64,000 nucleotides of DNA from Nitrospirota bacterium (GCA_009773185.1 WPIF01000002.1:62001-126000); one strand, 5' to 3'; positions 17,267-26,196 are shown, numbered from the stretch's first letter. Notes: generated by a model not told the origin, from the sequence alone. A program made the numbers and translations.

Positions 17267-17445
17267 AAAGCAGGGATTGCTTTCGCTTTTCGCGATATTT
17301 TTCGACAGTTCTAAGCTCTTTACGCTACAGCTTCGAAACTCACCCCGAAGGTTTTCGGGGTTCAGACAGCCGAAGCTGTTTAACGCTTCAATTTGCTAAG
17401 AACTGTTACCGAAAAATCTCGATGTCGCTCAAGCAACCCCGCTTT
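17267..17445 (-). repeat. Long imperfect palindrome, divergent member of the hairpin family (element 10)
   Basis: Arms AAAGCAGGGATTGCTTTCGC and GAGCG-side CTCAAGCAACCCCGCTTT pair. Inside are GATATTTTTCGACAGTTCTAAGC versus its partner CTTAGCAA/AACTGTTACCGAAAAATC, and a central CCCCGAA...TTCGGGG hairpin. The junction words CTTTCGCT and TTGAGCG match the other elements, but the core differs. Confidence 0.7.
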
Positions 17446-17467
17446 AATAATAGGCATAAGAGGATAG

Positions 17468-18346
17468 ATGAAAAACATAGGCGGACAGGCAGTAATAGAA
17501 GGTGTGATGATGAAGGCCCCTAAAGGCTGGACCGTGGCGGTCAGGGACATGAAGGGGGATATTCATGTAAAAAGGGAGCCGCTGCTTGAACTGCCGAAGA
17601 TACTAAGGATGCCGATGCTGAGAGGGGTTGTGGCCTTATTCCATGCGATGTTTCTCGGCATAAAGGCGATAGAGTTTTCAGCAAGCAAGGCGTACGACGA
17701 GGATGAAAAGCCCATGAGCCCGGTGGTTATCAGTCTGACAATCGGCCTTGCATTTGTCATAGGTGTCGGACTTTTCATATTACTCCCGTTATACGGGACA
17801 AAGCTTCTTGGTTTTGTGTTTAATTCTGTTGCCGTAAGTTCTTTTATTTTTAATCTCGTTGACGGGCTTATCAGGGTTTTTGTTTTTCTTATTTATGTTA
17901 CGGGAATCGGTCTCTGGAAAGAGATGCGGAGGATATTTGAATACCACGGAGCAGAGCATAAGGTAATACATGCTTATGAGGCAGGAGACGAACTTAATGT
18001 GGAAAATGTGAGGCATTTCAGCCCCCTTCATCCGAGATGCGGCACAAGCTTTCTTCTGATAGTCATGGTAACAAGCATTCTCGTGTTTTCTTTTATTCCG
18101 CAGGCATGGCCGTTTATTTACAAGTTTCTTGCAAGGCTTGTGCTTATTCCCTTGATAGCCGGGCTTTCCTATGAACTCCTGAGATTCTCATCAAGACTGA
18201 AAGACAATCCGGTTATGAATTTTATGATTATGCCGGGACTGCTTTTACAGAGGCTCACAACCAGGGAGCCTGATGACAGGCAGATAGAGGTTGCAATAAC
18301 AGCGTTAAAAGAGGTGCTGGAATTTGAGGTAAAAAATGCTTCTTGA
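17468..18346 (+). CDS. DUF1385 membrane protein
   Basis: 292 residues. The N-terminal [22 protein letters not shown] is the DUF1385 signature, and [15 protein letters not shown]...[15 protein letters not shown] is the conserved His/Cys block (about 160-200). Five or so membrane helices lie at about 85-110, 112-140, 195-215 and 220-240. The family is widespread beside rpmE and prfA, as here. Its molecular role is unknown, and the conserved His/Cys suggest a metal site. The end overlaps prfA by 11 nt. Confidence 0.88.
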   Translation: MKNIGGQAVIEGVMMKAPKGWTVAVRDMKGDIHVKREPLLELPKILRMPMLRGVVALFHAMFLGIKAIEFSASKAYDEDEKPMSPVVISLTIGLAFVIGVGLFILLPLYGTKLLGFVFNSVAVSSFIFNLVDGLIRVFVFLIYVTGIGLWKEMRRIFEYHGAEHKVIHAYEAGDELNVENVRHFSPLHPRCGTSFLLIVMVTSILVFSFIPQAWPFIYKFLARLVLIPLIAGLSYELLRFSSRLKDNPVMNFMIMPGLLLQRLTTREPDDRQIEVAITALKEVLEFEVKNAS

Positions 18347-19400
18347 AAAACTTCATACAATAGAAGAAAGATATGAAAAGCTGACAGGGATGATGGTAGA
18401 CCCGAAGGTCTTGTCTGCGCCTCAGGAGTATCAGAAATATTCCAAGGAACAGTCTGATTTGCGGCCATTGGTTGAGAAGATCCGTGAATACATAAAGCTG
18501 TTATCTGATATGGAGGGTGCAGAGGAGATTCTGAAAGGCAGCGATAATGAAATGAGAGAGCTTGCACAGGCAGAGCTTAATGAACTCAAGGAGAAGAAAC
18601 CCGTGATTGAAGAAGAACTCAGGATTATGCTTTTGCCAAAAGACCCCAGGGATGATAAGAGCGTTATCCTTGAGATAAGGGCCGGCACAGGCGGTGATGA
18701 GGCATCTCTTTTTGCGGCAAGCCTGTTCAGAATGTACTCCAAGTATGCAGAGGCAAAGAGGTGGAAGGTTGATGTAATAGATTCCAGCCCGACAGGACTT
18801 GGCGGGTTAAAAGAGATAGTCGCAAATATTGCAGGGAAGGGCGCTTACAGCAGGCTTAAGTATGAAAGCGGAGTGCACAGGGTGCAGAGGGTCCCTGTTA
18901 CAGAGGCATCAGGAAGGATTCATACATCAGCTGCTACTGTTGCGGTTTTACCCGAGGCCGAAGACGTTGATATCAAGGTAGAGGAAAAAGACCTGAGGAT
19001 TGATACGTTCTGCTCATCAGGAGCAGGCGGGCAGAGCGTTAATACCACCTATTCGGCGGTGAGGATTACCCATGTGCCTACAGGCGTGGTAGTCCAGTGC
19101 CAGGATGAAAGGTCTCAGTTAAAAAACAGGGAAAAGGCCATGAAGGTATTGCGCTCAAGGCTTCTTGAACTCGAGATAGAGAAAAAGGACAAGGAACGCG
19201 CTGCCGATAGAAAGACCCAGGTCGGCACAGGTGACAGGAGCGAGAGGATAAGGACCTATAATTTCCCGCAGAACAGGGTTACGGACCACAGGATAGGGCT
19301 TACACTTTACAGGCTTGAAAACATTCTTGAAGGCAATATTGATGAGATAATAGATAATCTTATTGCCCATTATCAGGCAGAGAAGCTGAAAGAGCTGTAA
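18336..19400 (+). CDS. prfA: Peptide chain release factor 1
   Basis: Terminates translation at UAA and UAG. 354 residues. The GGQ catalytic tripeptide is at 231-233 ([12 protein letters not shown]), and the recognition motif P-x-T is PVT at 187-189, which marks RF1 rather than RF2. It overlaps DUF1385 and normally precedes prmC, which methylates the GGQ glutamine. Here a lipoprotein gene on the opposite strand separates the two. Confidence 0.96.
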   Translation: MLLEKLHTIEERYEKLTGMMVDPKVLSAPQEYQKYSKEQSDLRPLVEKIREYIKLLSDMEGAEEILKGSDNEMRELAQAELNELKEKKPVIEEELRIMLLPKDPRDDKSVILEIRAGTGGDEASLFAASLFRMYSKYAEAKRWKVDVIDSSPTGLGGLKEIVANIAGKGAYSRLKYESGVHRVQRVPVTEASGRIHTSAATVAVLPEAEDVDIKVEEKDLRIDTFCSSGAGGQSVNTTYSAVRITHVPTGVVVQCQDERSQLKNREKAMKVLRSRLLELEIEKKDKERAADRKTQVGTGDRSERIRTYNFPQNRVTDHRIGLTLYRLENILEGNIDEIIDNLIAHYQAEKLKEL

Positions 19401-19512
19401 ATCGTAGCACTAAGCTGCGAGTGTCGCCTCAACACCTTATCCCCCTAAACGAAAGCCAATCGTCAGCTTCAGTGCCTGGGCGGACATATCGGATATGGTT
19501 GCCCAGCGTTGA

Positions 19513-20139
19513 TCATTTGCAATCTGATGCTTCTAATACATTAACTTTTGTCTTTCCAGATTTATAGTCATCGAGAGCTTGCCTAACTGATGCCAACCTT
19601 GAACTGACATAATCCTTTTCTTTGTTTTTATCTAAAGTCATCAGTCTAAGACTAGCGAGCCATCCACTTATTTTTTCCCAGTTTTTCATCCTTTCTTCGC
19701 TATCGTTTCTAGTAATCGGGTCTAGAATTACATCAGCTGGGTAAAATGGCGCTGCCCATACCCTTGTGATGATGAAATATTGCTTGCCAGGAGAAAGATT
19801 GGCCTTGACATAAGACCAACTGGTTCCCAACTTTGAAAGGAATACGTGTTCTCCTGGAGTAGTGAAATATTGAATATAGGAATTTATCTCTTGAGTGCCA
19901 ACAAGTTGCTCTCCATCCCATATTCCAGGAGCAACATCGTTTCCCCAGTTTGATGGCCTCATAAACGTAACGAGCGAGACATTTGACGATGGTTCTTTCT
20001 CAATAGTATTCACAGTTGTCATTATTGAGCCAGCACAGCCGACTATCATACTTATCAGTACGGCTATCAGCAGAGTCACGAAAATTCTACTTTGTTTGCC
20101 TAATTTTCTTGTTATGGAGAAATTGCTCTTCGCACTCAT
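19513..20139 (-). CDS. DUF2846-like lipoprotein
   Basis: 208 residues. The lipoprotein signal FVTLLIAVLISMIVGCAGS has its lipobox Cys near 35. The core VTFMRPSNWGNDVAPGIWDGEQLVG, then GEHVFLSKLGTSWSYVKANL, resembles the DUF2846 pattern (Arg-Pro, short beta strands, a small-solute-like bound segment). Its function is unknown. It lies on the opposite strand between prfA and prmC, two genes that are usually adjacent, which suggests a later insertion. Confidence 0.65.
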   Translation of the reverse strand: MSAKSNFSITRKLGKQSRIFVTLLIAVLISMIVGCAGSIMTTVNTIEKEPSSNVSLVTFMRPSNWGNDVAPGIWDGEQLVGTQEINSYIQYFTTPGEHVFLSKLGTSWSYVKANLSPGKQYFIITRVWAAPFYPADVILDPITRNDSEERMKNWEKISGWLASLRLMTLDKNKEKDYVSSRLASVRQALDDYKSGKTKVNVLEASDCK

Positions 20140-20349
20140 GTTCAGATCCCTCCAATTGTTGTTTCTTCTCTGTCCAACATTCTTTTCTGTCCAACATATA
20201 ATATACGAACTGTCGTAATTTCCGAAAACTGACTAAAATATACTACATCCGAAATATTTTTTAAATAGAAAAATTTCGTAAAATCAAGAGCGGAATAACC
20301 CTGCAATAATTATATCCCCTGTATTTTAAATGCTATAGTAATAGATACC

Positions 20350-21207
20350 ATGACCGCCCTCGATAAGATAAAAGAAATAACAGCCCTTCTCCAAAGATGC
20401 GGCATTGAAGATGCGCATATAGAATCTGAAATTATTTTAACCCACAGCCTTGGCATGGACAAGACTGCGCTATACAGAGATGACCCAATCCTTTCAGAAA
20501 AAGATGTAAAAGAGATAGATAAGATTGTTGAAAGAAGGGCGAAGAGGGAACCGCTGCAGTATATTCTCGGATATGTGGAGTTTTACGGGTTAAAAATAAA
20601 GGTTGGAGAAGGTGTCCTCATACCAAGACCTGAGACGGAATTGATGGTGGAAGAAATTATTAAACTCTTCACTGTTCACCGTTCACCGTTCACTGTTTTA
20701 GACCTCTGCACCGGAAGCGGGTGCCTTGCACTGGCGCTCGCAAAGAATTTTCCTGATGCAAAGGTGTACGGGACTGATATTTCAGCAACAGCTATCAGAT
20801 ACGCTAAAGAAAATGCAGAGCTTAATAGCATAAGCAATGCGGTTTTCCTGAAGGGCTCGCTATATGAGCCGCTAAAGCAATTTATATCAGGGATGCCTCT
20901 TAAGTTTGACGTTATTGTTTCTAACCCTCCTTATATAAGAAGCAATGACATTGTAACTCTTCAGCCTGAGATTAAAAACTGGGAGCCCAGAAATGCGCTT
21001 GACGGAGGAGATGACGGCCTCAGATATTACAGGGAGATACTTGCAGAAGCTCCGAAATATCTGGCCATGGACGGGTTTGTCTTTCTTGAAGCCGGTGAAG
21101 GGCAGGCAGTGGATGTTATTAAGATTGCTGAAAATGCCGGTTTCAGAAAAAATTCCGCTATAAAAGATTACGCAGGCGTAAAAAGGATAATTGTCATAAT
21201 GTCCTAA
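20350..21207 (+). CDS. prmC: Release factor glutamine methyltransferase PrmC
   Basis: Methylates the GGQ glutamine of RF1 and RF2 using SAM. 285 residues. The catalytic NPPY is at 192-195 (VSNPPYIRS), the SAM loop LDLCTGSGCLALALA starts at about 117, and RREPLQYILG lies in the N-terminal domain. The segment FTVHRSPFTV (about 107-116), just before the SAM loop, is encoded by four tandem TTCACCG-like heptamers, an insertion relative to the family. Confidence 0.94.
   Translation: MTALDKIKEITALLQRCGIEDAHIESEIILTHSLGMDKTALYRDDPILSEKDVKEIDKIVERRAKREPLQYILGYVEFYGLKIKVGEGVLIPRPETELMVEEIIKLFTVHRSPFTVLDLCTGSGCLALALAKNFPDAKVYGTDISATAIRYAKENAELNSISNAVFLKGSLYEPLKQFISGMPLKFDVIVSNPPYIRSNDIVTLQPEIKNWEPRNALDGGDDGLRYYREILAEAPKYLAMDGFVFLEAGEGQAVDVIKIAENAGFRKNSAIKDYAGVKRIIVIMS
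20668..20700. repeat. Heptamer array TTCACCG inside prmC
   Basis: TTCACTG, TTCACCG, TTCACCG and TTCACTG in tandem, then TTTTA. In frame. Confidence 0.75.
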
Positions 21208-21354
21208 TCCTTATAAATTTTTTTAAAGTGTCATTATAGTTCCATAAGATTTTTATATAAGCAAATCCTGCCTAAACTCTTGACTTTAGATTCAGGTTTT
21301 AATTAACATAGCAACGATTTTTCCCTTAGTCTATGCTTAAGGAGGAGATTATTT

Positions 21355-22056
21355 ATGGGACCCGAAGTACTTTTAGTGGACGCTGTTGTTGGCCCGAATA
21401 AAATAATACCATACGATGTGCCGCATTATGTTTCTTATGCATTCCTTTCATCTGCCATGCTTATAACTATTGCAATTATCGTCAGAGGTTCAATGCGCAT
21501 GGTGCCGACCGGCATCCAGAATTCTGTTGAAGCAATTGTAGAGTCATTATTTAAATTGGTTGAGGATAATGTCGGGCATCACTGGTCCAGGCCCCTTTTC
21601 CCTCTTGTCGGTACCTTATTCTTGTACATACTTCTTTGCAATTTCATGGGCCTTGTTCCCGGGTTTGCATCTGCAACAGCCAACATTAATAATAATGCGG
21701 CAATGGCAATCCCTGTATTTCTGGCAACACATTTTTATGGGGTCAGGGTGCATGGATTCAAATATCTGTATCATTTCCTCGGGCCTGTGCGTTCCATATT
21801 TGCGCTGCCTCTGATGCTTCTGATGTTTATCATCGAAGGGATAGGACATCTTGTGAGGCCGGTTACTCTGTCAGTCAGGCTTTTCGGTAATATGCAGGCA
21901 AAACATATAATACTCGGGGTGCTTGCAACGCTTGCTCCTGCGTTTATTCCGATACTCATATTAGCATTGGGTACCCTTGTTAGTTTAATACAGGCATTTG
22001 TCTTTGTCCTTCTGACCACTTTATATCTTGCCGGCGCTGTAGAAGAAGGACATTAA
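21355..22056 (+). CDS. atpB: F-type ATP synthase subunit a
   Basis: Stator membrane subunit that conducts ions past the c-ring. The 233 residues include the essential Arg in TLSVRLFGNMQAKHI (about residue 173) and LCNFMGLVPGF. AAGGAGGAG precedes the ATG. It is followed by the c subunit after 27 nt. The other ATP synthase genes (b, delta, alpha, gamma, beta, epsilon) are not in the window, so the a-c pair forms its own unit. Confidence 0.95.
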   Translation: MGPEVLLVDAVVGPNKIIPYDVPHYVSYAFLSSAMLITIAIIVRGSMRMVPTGIQNSVEAIVESLFKLVEDNVGHHWSRPLFPLVGTLFLYILLCNFMGLVPGFASATANINNNAAMAIPVFLATHFYGVRVHGFKYLYHFLGPVRSIFALPLMLLMFIIEGIGHLVRPVTLSVRLFGNMQAKHIILGVLATLAPAFIPILILALGTLVSLIQAFVFVLLTTLYLAGAVEEGH

Positions 22057-22083
22057 ATAAAAGATTTAAGGAAAGGAGGAAAA

Positions 22084-22446
22084 GTGATGAAAAAAATCAT
22101 CTCGGTAGTATTAATTACGCTTGCCCTTATTTGTTTGCTTGTTCCCTTTGCAATGGCAGAAGAAGCAGCTAAAGAAGCTGCGCCTGCTGCATCATCAGGT
22201 GATTCTTCTACCAAGTCAATGGCTGCTCTGGCTGCTGCACTGGCAATCGGTATAGCTGCTTTTGGCACAGGCATTGGTCAGGGTTTGGGTTTGAGCAAGG
22301 CCTGCGAGGGCGCAGCAAGGAACCCCGGCGCAGCCGGTAAGATCCAGCTCCTTCTCATCATCGGTCTGGCCATGATAGAGTCACTGGCTATCTATGCCCT
22401 GCTCGTAGCACTTGGTATTCTGATTAACCAGAAGATGTTCTTCTAA
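22084..22446 (+). CDS. atpE: F-type ATP synthase subunit c with N-terminal signal peptide
   Basis: Proteolipid of the rotor ring. At 120 residues it is longer than the usual 75-90 because [24 protein letters not shown] is a cleavable-looking signal, followed by an Ala/Glu-rich spacer. The hairpin helices contain [21 protein letters not shown] and [16 protein letters not shown]. The ion-binding Glu is in IES. The combination of Gln (GIGQG), Glu-Ser and Tyr matches the Na+-coordinating set of Ilyobacter-type rings, whereas proton rings of plastids have Glu-Ala. Na+ use is inferred, not shown. Confidence 0.95.
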   Translation: MMKKIISVVLITLALICLLVPFAMAEEAAKEAAPAASSGDSSTKSMAALAAALAIGIAAFGTGIGQGLGLSKACEGAARNPGAAGKIQLLLIIGLAMIESLAIYALLVALGILINQKMFF

Positions 22447-22470
22447 ATCGGAAGGAAAAAAGGTTTTTCC

Positions 22471-22500
22471 AAAAGGGGTCGAAAGACCCCTTTTTTATTT
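22471..22500 (+). terminator. Terminator after atpE
   Basis: AAAAGGGGTC-GAAA-GACCCCTTTT, a 10-bp stem with a GAAA loop, followed by TTATTTT. Confidence 0.9.
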
Positions 22501-22542
22501 TAATGATATATGGTCATTAGTTCCTTCAAGTGGGTATCCTAA

Positions 22543-22642
22543 ACTCCCCTCCTTAGTTAAGGAGGGGTAGGGGTGGTTTGATTAGGATGAATCATTTACC
22601 ACCCTGTCCTTCGGACACCCCTCCTAAAATAGGAGGGGAGCT
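22543..22642. repeat. CTCCCCTCC-type palindromic dispersed repeat
   Basis: The ends CTCCCCTCCTTAGTTAAGGAGGGG and CCCCTCCTAAAATAGGAGGGGAG pair. The centre has GGGGTGGTTTGATTA and TGTCC-TTCG-GGACA hairpins. It fills the gap between atpE and the convergent nucleotidyltransferase gene. Confidence 0.7.
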
Positions 22643-22666
22643 ATAAGAAGCTTTTGCTTTACCTGC

Positions 22667-23074
22667 TTACTTCGCTTTTTTTCTGTAAAACGATGACTTG
22701 TATTTATCGGGCTTGTATGGCTTTAGGCGGACGACCTTGCAGTTTGGCAGTCTTTTTTGAATTGCTTCTTCGGAAACCCTCTGGTCATAGCCAAGCGCTA
22801 TGATATCAGGCTTAAGCTCGCTTAATATCAAGAAGATATCCTTATCAGTGTATCCTAAAATAACTTTGTCAGGGATACCTGTTTTTTCCACATTTTCCCT
22901 GCGCTCTGCTTCATTGTGCTCAGGCAATATATTTTTTATGCGCTTAACATTCTCATCCCGCGCAACAATAACGACGAGTTCATTTCCCAGCGCCTTTGCC
23001 TGTTTTAAGAAGTCGGCATGGCCCAAATGAAGATGATCAAATGTCCCTGCGCATACTACGCGAGTTTTTTTCAT
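22667..23074 (-). CDS. Cytidylyltransferase-fold protein, archaeal FAD synthase (RibL)-like
   Basis: 135 residues. The nucleotidyltransferase signature GTFDHLHLGH (about 10-19, HxGH) sits at the N-terminus. The order AKALGNELVVIVARDENVKRIK, then LKPDIIALGYDQ, and the KYKSSF tail resemble archaeal FAD synthetase RibL more than glycerol-3-phosphate cytidylyltransferase or RfaE. It would adenylate FMN to FAD, useful beside the flavoproteins AprA and QmoAB (inference). A sugar-phosphate or phosphopantetheine substrate cannot be excluded. Confidence 0.65.
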   Translation of the reverse strand: MKKTRVVCAGTFDHLHLGHADFLKQAKALGNELVVIVARDENVKRIKNILPEHNEAERRENVEKTGIPDKVILGYTDKDIFLILSELKPDIIALGYDQRVSEEAIQKRLPNCKVVRLKPYKPDKYKSSFYRKKAK

Positions 23075-23171
23075 TCATGCCTCTCTATTTAAAGTTATCT
23101 ATTATACTCTGAAAAATAAAATTGTGCCCCGCTGATGATATATATCTATGTTATAATTTTGGTTCAAACCC

Positions 23172-23783
23172 ATGAATATTGTTCTTGCAACGAGAAATAA
23201 AAAAAAGGTGGAAGAGATAAAGAGGATTGTGGCCGGGATGCCGATTTCTCTTTATACCCTCAATGACTTTCCTGACTGCCCGGAGGTAATCGAAGACGGC
23301 AAGACCTTTGAAGAAAATGCAGTTAAAAAGGCAAGGGCAGTGTCGAGTCATACAAATATGCCTGCATTGGCTGATGATTCTGGTCTTGAGGTTTACGCAT
23401 TGGATGGAGAGCCGGGAGTTTTATCTGCCAGATATGCAGGTGAGAATGCAGACGACAGAAAAAATACTGAGAAACTTTTAAATGAGATGCGTTCAGTTCC
23501 AGACGGGAAAAGAGGCGCTCGTTTTGCCTGCTGCATTGCCCTTGCATTTCCTGCCGGAGACCTGGCTCTGCGAGATGGGAAGGCAGAAACATTTACGGGA
23601 TATTCCGAAGGCAGTATTGGCAGAGAACCGAAAGGCTCAAATGGTTTTGGATATGACCCTGTTTTTTATCCTGCCGGCTGTAAAAGGACATTTGCCGAGA
23701 TGGATGATGAGGAAAAGGATAGCCTTAGTCACAGAGGTGCAGCATTAAAGAAACTGCACGAATATCTCACGGGGAGAAAATAA
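23172..23783 (+). CDS. rdgB: XTP/dITP diphosphatase (non-canonical purine NTP pyrophosphatase)
   Basis: House-cleaning enzyme that removes dITP and XTP from the nucleotide pool. 203 residues. Motifs: LATRNKKKVEEI, ADDSGLEVYALDGEPGVLSARYAG, GSNGFGYDPVFYP and LSHRGAAL, all standard HAM1/RdgB landmarks. The gene is single, and a hairpin element follows it. Confidence 0.94.
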   Translation: MNIVLATRNKKKVEEIKRIVAGMPISLYTLNDFPDCPEVIEDGKTFEENAVKKARAVSSHTNMPALADDSGLEVYALDGEPGVLSARYAGENADDRKNTEKLLNEMRSVPDGKRGARFACCIALAFPAGDLALRDGKAETFTGYSEGSIGREPKGSNGFGYDPVFYPAGCKRTFAEMDDEEKDSLSHRGAALKKLHEYLTGRK

Positions 23784-23805
23784 TATGACATATAGAATAT
23801 TGAAG

Positions 23806-23933
23806 GCAGGGGATATTATTTGAGCGGTTTTTTTGCCTGCAATTCATACAGCAATTATCAAAATATAGAAGCGGGCAAAACCTCGGAGGTCGCCAAAGGC
23901 GACCGAGAATGAGCGAAGATATTATCCCCTGTC
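23806..23933 (+). repeat. Hairpin repeat element 4 (after rdgB)
   Basis: Arms GGCAGGGGATATTATT and AATATCTTC/GACAGGGGATAAT (right arm reverse-complemented) pair. Subtype B core: GAGCGGTTTTTTTGCCTGC...GCGGGCAAAACCTCGG, then the hairpin GGTCGC-CAAA-GGCGACC and GAGAATGAGCG. Confidence 0.8.
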
Positions 23934-24051
23934 TATAACTTCTACTTTATAACTTATACCTGAAAAATCTATAATTCCGCTTAAATTAACGGCTTATTAC
24001 AGGGTTCCGGCAATTATAAGAAAAATTAATATTACAATTTTAATTTTTTTC

Positions 24052-24080
24052 TTGAAAAAACTATATATTTGGAATAGTAT
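24052..24080 (+). promoter_or_regulatory. Candidate promoter for the adk transcript
   Basis: TTGAAA, exactly 17 bp, then TAGTAT, in an AT-rich gap (23934-24215) that otherwise holds nothing I can identify. It would give a leader of about 130 nt before adk. Confidence 0.4.
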
Positions 24081-24215
24081 GTAACGCTTGTGGAGACTGT
24101 TTAGACTTATAAATAGTCCTGCTTTATAATTACAAGTTATTGATTTCGTGGTATTTATTTCTGTTTATACCGCTTTCAATATAGTGAGAACAGACAATTC
24201 AACAGGGGGTAAATT

Positions 24216-24860
24216 ATGAGATTAGTGTTGCTCGGCGCACCAGGTGCTGGTAAAGGTACTCAGGCAAAGAAGCTTATTGACAAGTACGGAATACCGCAGA
24301 TTTCAACAGGCGATATCTTAAGAAAGAATGTTGCTGACGGGACTCCGCTTGGAAAAGAGGCAAAAGTCATTATGGATGCCGGCGGGCTTGTGTCTGACAA
24401 GATTGTGCTTGGCCTGATAGAGGACAGATTGAAACAGTCTGACTGCAAAAAGGGGTTTATACTGGACGGATTCCCTCGCAATACTGCCCAGGCTCAATCA
24501 CTTGACGGTATTCTGAAGAATTTAGGCATGCCCATAGATTCGGCTTTAAGCGTTGATGTTCCCAAGGACGACCTCATGAAAAGGCTCACCGGCAGAAGGA
24601 CATGCAAGGGCTGTCAGCAGATGTACAATGTATATTTTTCCGCACCAAAGAAAGATGGAACATGCGACAAATGCGGCGGAGCGCTTTTCCAGAGAGATGA
24701 TGACAAGGAAGAGACAATAAAGAAGAGGCTTGATGTCTATGAAGCCCAGACAGCCCCTTTGTTTGATTATTATGGGAAGAAAGGGATTCTTAAGTCGGTT
24801 ATGGGCGTCGGCAGCATAGATGAGATATTCAGCAAGGTTTGCAAGATTCTTGGATCTTAA
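24216..24860 (+). CDS. adk: Adenylate kinase (zinc-lid type)
   Basis: Interconverts ATP+AMP and 2 ADP. 214 residues. P-loop GAPGAGKGT (7-15), DGFPRN (about 84-89), and a structural zinc finger in the lid with C130, C133, C150 and C153. It directly precedes sat: Sat produces ATP from APS, or consumes it, and APS reduction yields AMP, which Adk recycles, so the placement makes metabolic sense. AGGGGG precedes the ATG. Eight of its nine arginines use AGA/AGG, unlike sat. Confidence 0.96.
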   Translation: MRLVLLGAPGAGKGTQAKKLIDKYGIPQISTGDILRKNVADGTPLGKEAKVIMDAGGLVSDKIVLGLIEDRLKQSDCKKGFILDGFPRNTAQAQSLDGILKNLGMPIDSALSVDVPKDDLMKRLTGRRTCKGCQQMYNVYFSAPKKDGTCDKCGGALFQRDDDKEETIKKRLDVYEAQTAPLFDYYGKKGILKSVMGVGSIDEIFSKVCKILGS

Positions 24861-24890
24861 TATAAATAAACATAACTTAAGGAGGAAGAA

Positions 24891-26090
24891 ATGTCATTAA
24901 TTAAACCGCATGGTTCAGACAAACTAAACCCGCTATATGTATATGACACGGCTGAAAATGAGGCCCTGCAGAAAGAAGCTAAAGGCCTGGCTTCTATTGT
25001 CGTGAGTTCAGCTACTGCAGCTAATGCAGTTATGATGGGTGGTGGTTACTTCAACCCATTAACAGGATACATGAATAAAGCTGATGCCCTGTCCGTTGCT
25101 AAAGATATGAAAACAACATCCGGTTTGTTCTGGCCTGTTCCAATTTTAAACCTGGTCAAAGATGCAGGCTCAATCAAGGCCGGCAGCCGCATTGCGCTTA
25201 AAGATCCGAATGTCGAAGGCAATCCTGTACTGGCTGTTATGGATGTAAAAGCAGTTGAAGAATTCAGCGATGCAGATATGGCGATGATGTCTGAAAAAAT
25301 TTACCGTCCGAAACCACCTGAGGCACATCCTGGTGTTGAAGCATTCAATGCTCAGGGTAAGGTTTGCCTGTCAGGTCCAATTAAAGTATTAAACTTCTCT
25401 TATTTCCAGGATGAATTTCCGGACACTTTCCGTACTGCAGTTGAAATCCGTAACGAAATCACTGAGCGCGGCTGGAAGAAAGTTGTTGCTTTCCAGACTC
25501 GCAACCCGATGCATCTGGCCCACGAAGAGCTTTGCCATATGGCAATGAAGCGCTTAGGCTGTGATGGCCTGGTTATTCATATGTTACTTGGTAAATTGAA
25601 AAAAGGAGATATCCCGGCGCCTGTTCGTGATGCTGCGATCCGTAAAATGGTTGAGCTGTACTTCAAGAAAAACAGCGCAATGATTACCGGTTACGGTTTT
25701 GATATGCTTTATGCCGGTCCGCGCGAAGCTGTATTGCACGCTGTATTCCGTCAGAACATGGGCGCAACTCACTTCATTGTTGGCCGTGACCATGCAGGTG
25801 TTGGTGATCACTACGGTTCATTCGATGCTCAAACCATCTTTGATAATGAGGTGCCTGCAGGTGCGCTTAAAATTGAAATATTCAAGGCTGACCACACTGC
25901 ATATTCGAAGAAACTGAACAAGGTTATGATGATGTGTGAAGCACCTGACCATAAAAAAGAAGACTTTGTTCTGCTTTCAGGCACAAAGGTTCGTGAAATG
26001 TTAGGCAAGGGCATTGCGCCACCTAAAGAATTCTCACGTCCTGAAGTGGCTGAAATTCTGATTAAATATTATCAGAGCCTTGAAAAGTAA
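24891..26090 (+). CDS. sat: Dissimilatory sulfate adenylyltransferase (ATP sulfurylase)
   Basis: Catalyses sulfate + ATP to APS + PPi, or the reverse in sulfur oxidation. 399 residues, the homo-oligomeric bacterial type without an APS kinase domain. The catalytic QTRNPMH is at 202-208, followed by HEE, and GRDHAGVGDHYG is the second ATP-binding motif. It sits 30 bp after adk and ahead of aprBA. All 14 arginine codons are CGT or CGC, with no AGA/AGG, while adk and aprA use mainly AGA/AGG. This points to recent acquisition from a donor with a different codon style. Confidence 0.97.
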   Translation: MSLIKPHGSDKLNPLYVYDTAENEALQKEAKGLASIVVSSATAANAVMMGGGYFNPLTGYMNKADALSVAKDMKTTSGLFWPVPILNLVKDAGSIKAGSRIALKDPNVEGNPVLAVMDVKAVEEFSDADMAMMSEKIYRPKPPEAHPGVEAFNAQGKVCLSGPIKVLNFSYFQDEFPDTFRTAVEIRNEITERGWKKVVAFQTRNPMHLAHEELCHMAMKRLGCDGLVIHMLLGKLKKGDIPAPVRDAAIRKMVELYFKKNSAMITGYGFDMLYAGPREAVLHAVFRQNMGATHFIVGRDHAGVGDHYGSFDAQTIFDNEVPAGALKIEIFKADHTAYSKKLNKVMMMCEAPDHKKEDFVLLSGTKVREMLGKGIAPPKEFSRPEVAEILIKYYQSLEK

Positions 26091-26196
26091 ATTGTCGAAA
26101 TTAAGGCTCATAAATATTCTGAAGGAGCATAAGAAAAATAGCTTATAGCTGAAGGCTAAGTTGAGAGGGGGTGAAGGTTTAAAAAGTTAAAGGTTA

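Noticed and set aside
17242-17523. 93-residue ORF after rpmE
   Set aside because: It translates the palindrome at 17267-17445 and runs into DUF1385 in another frame.
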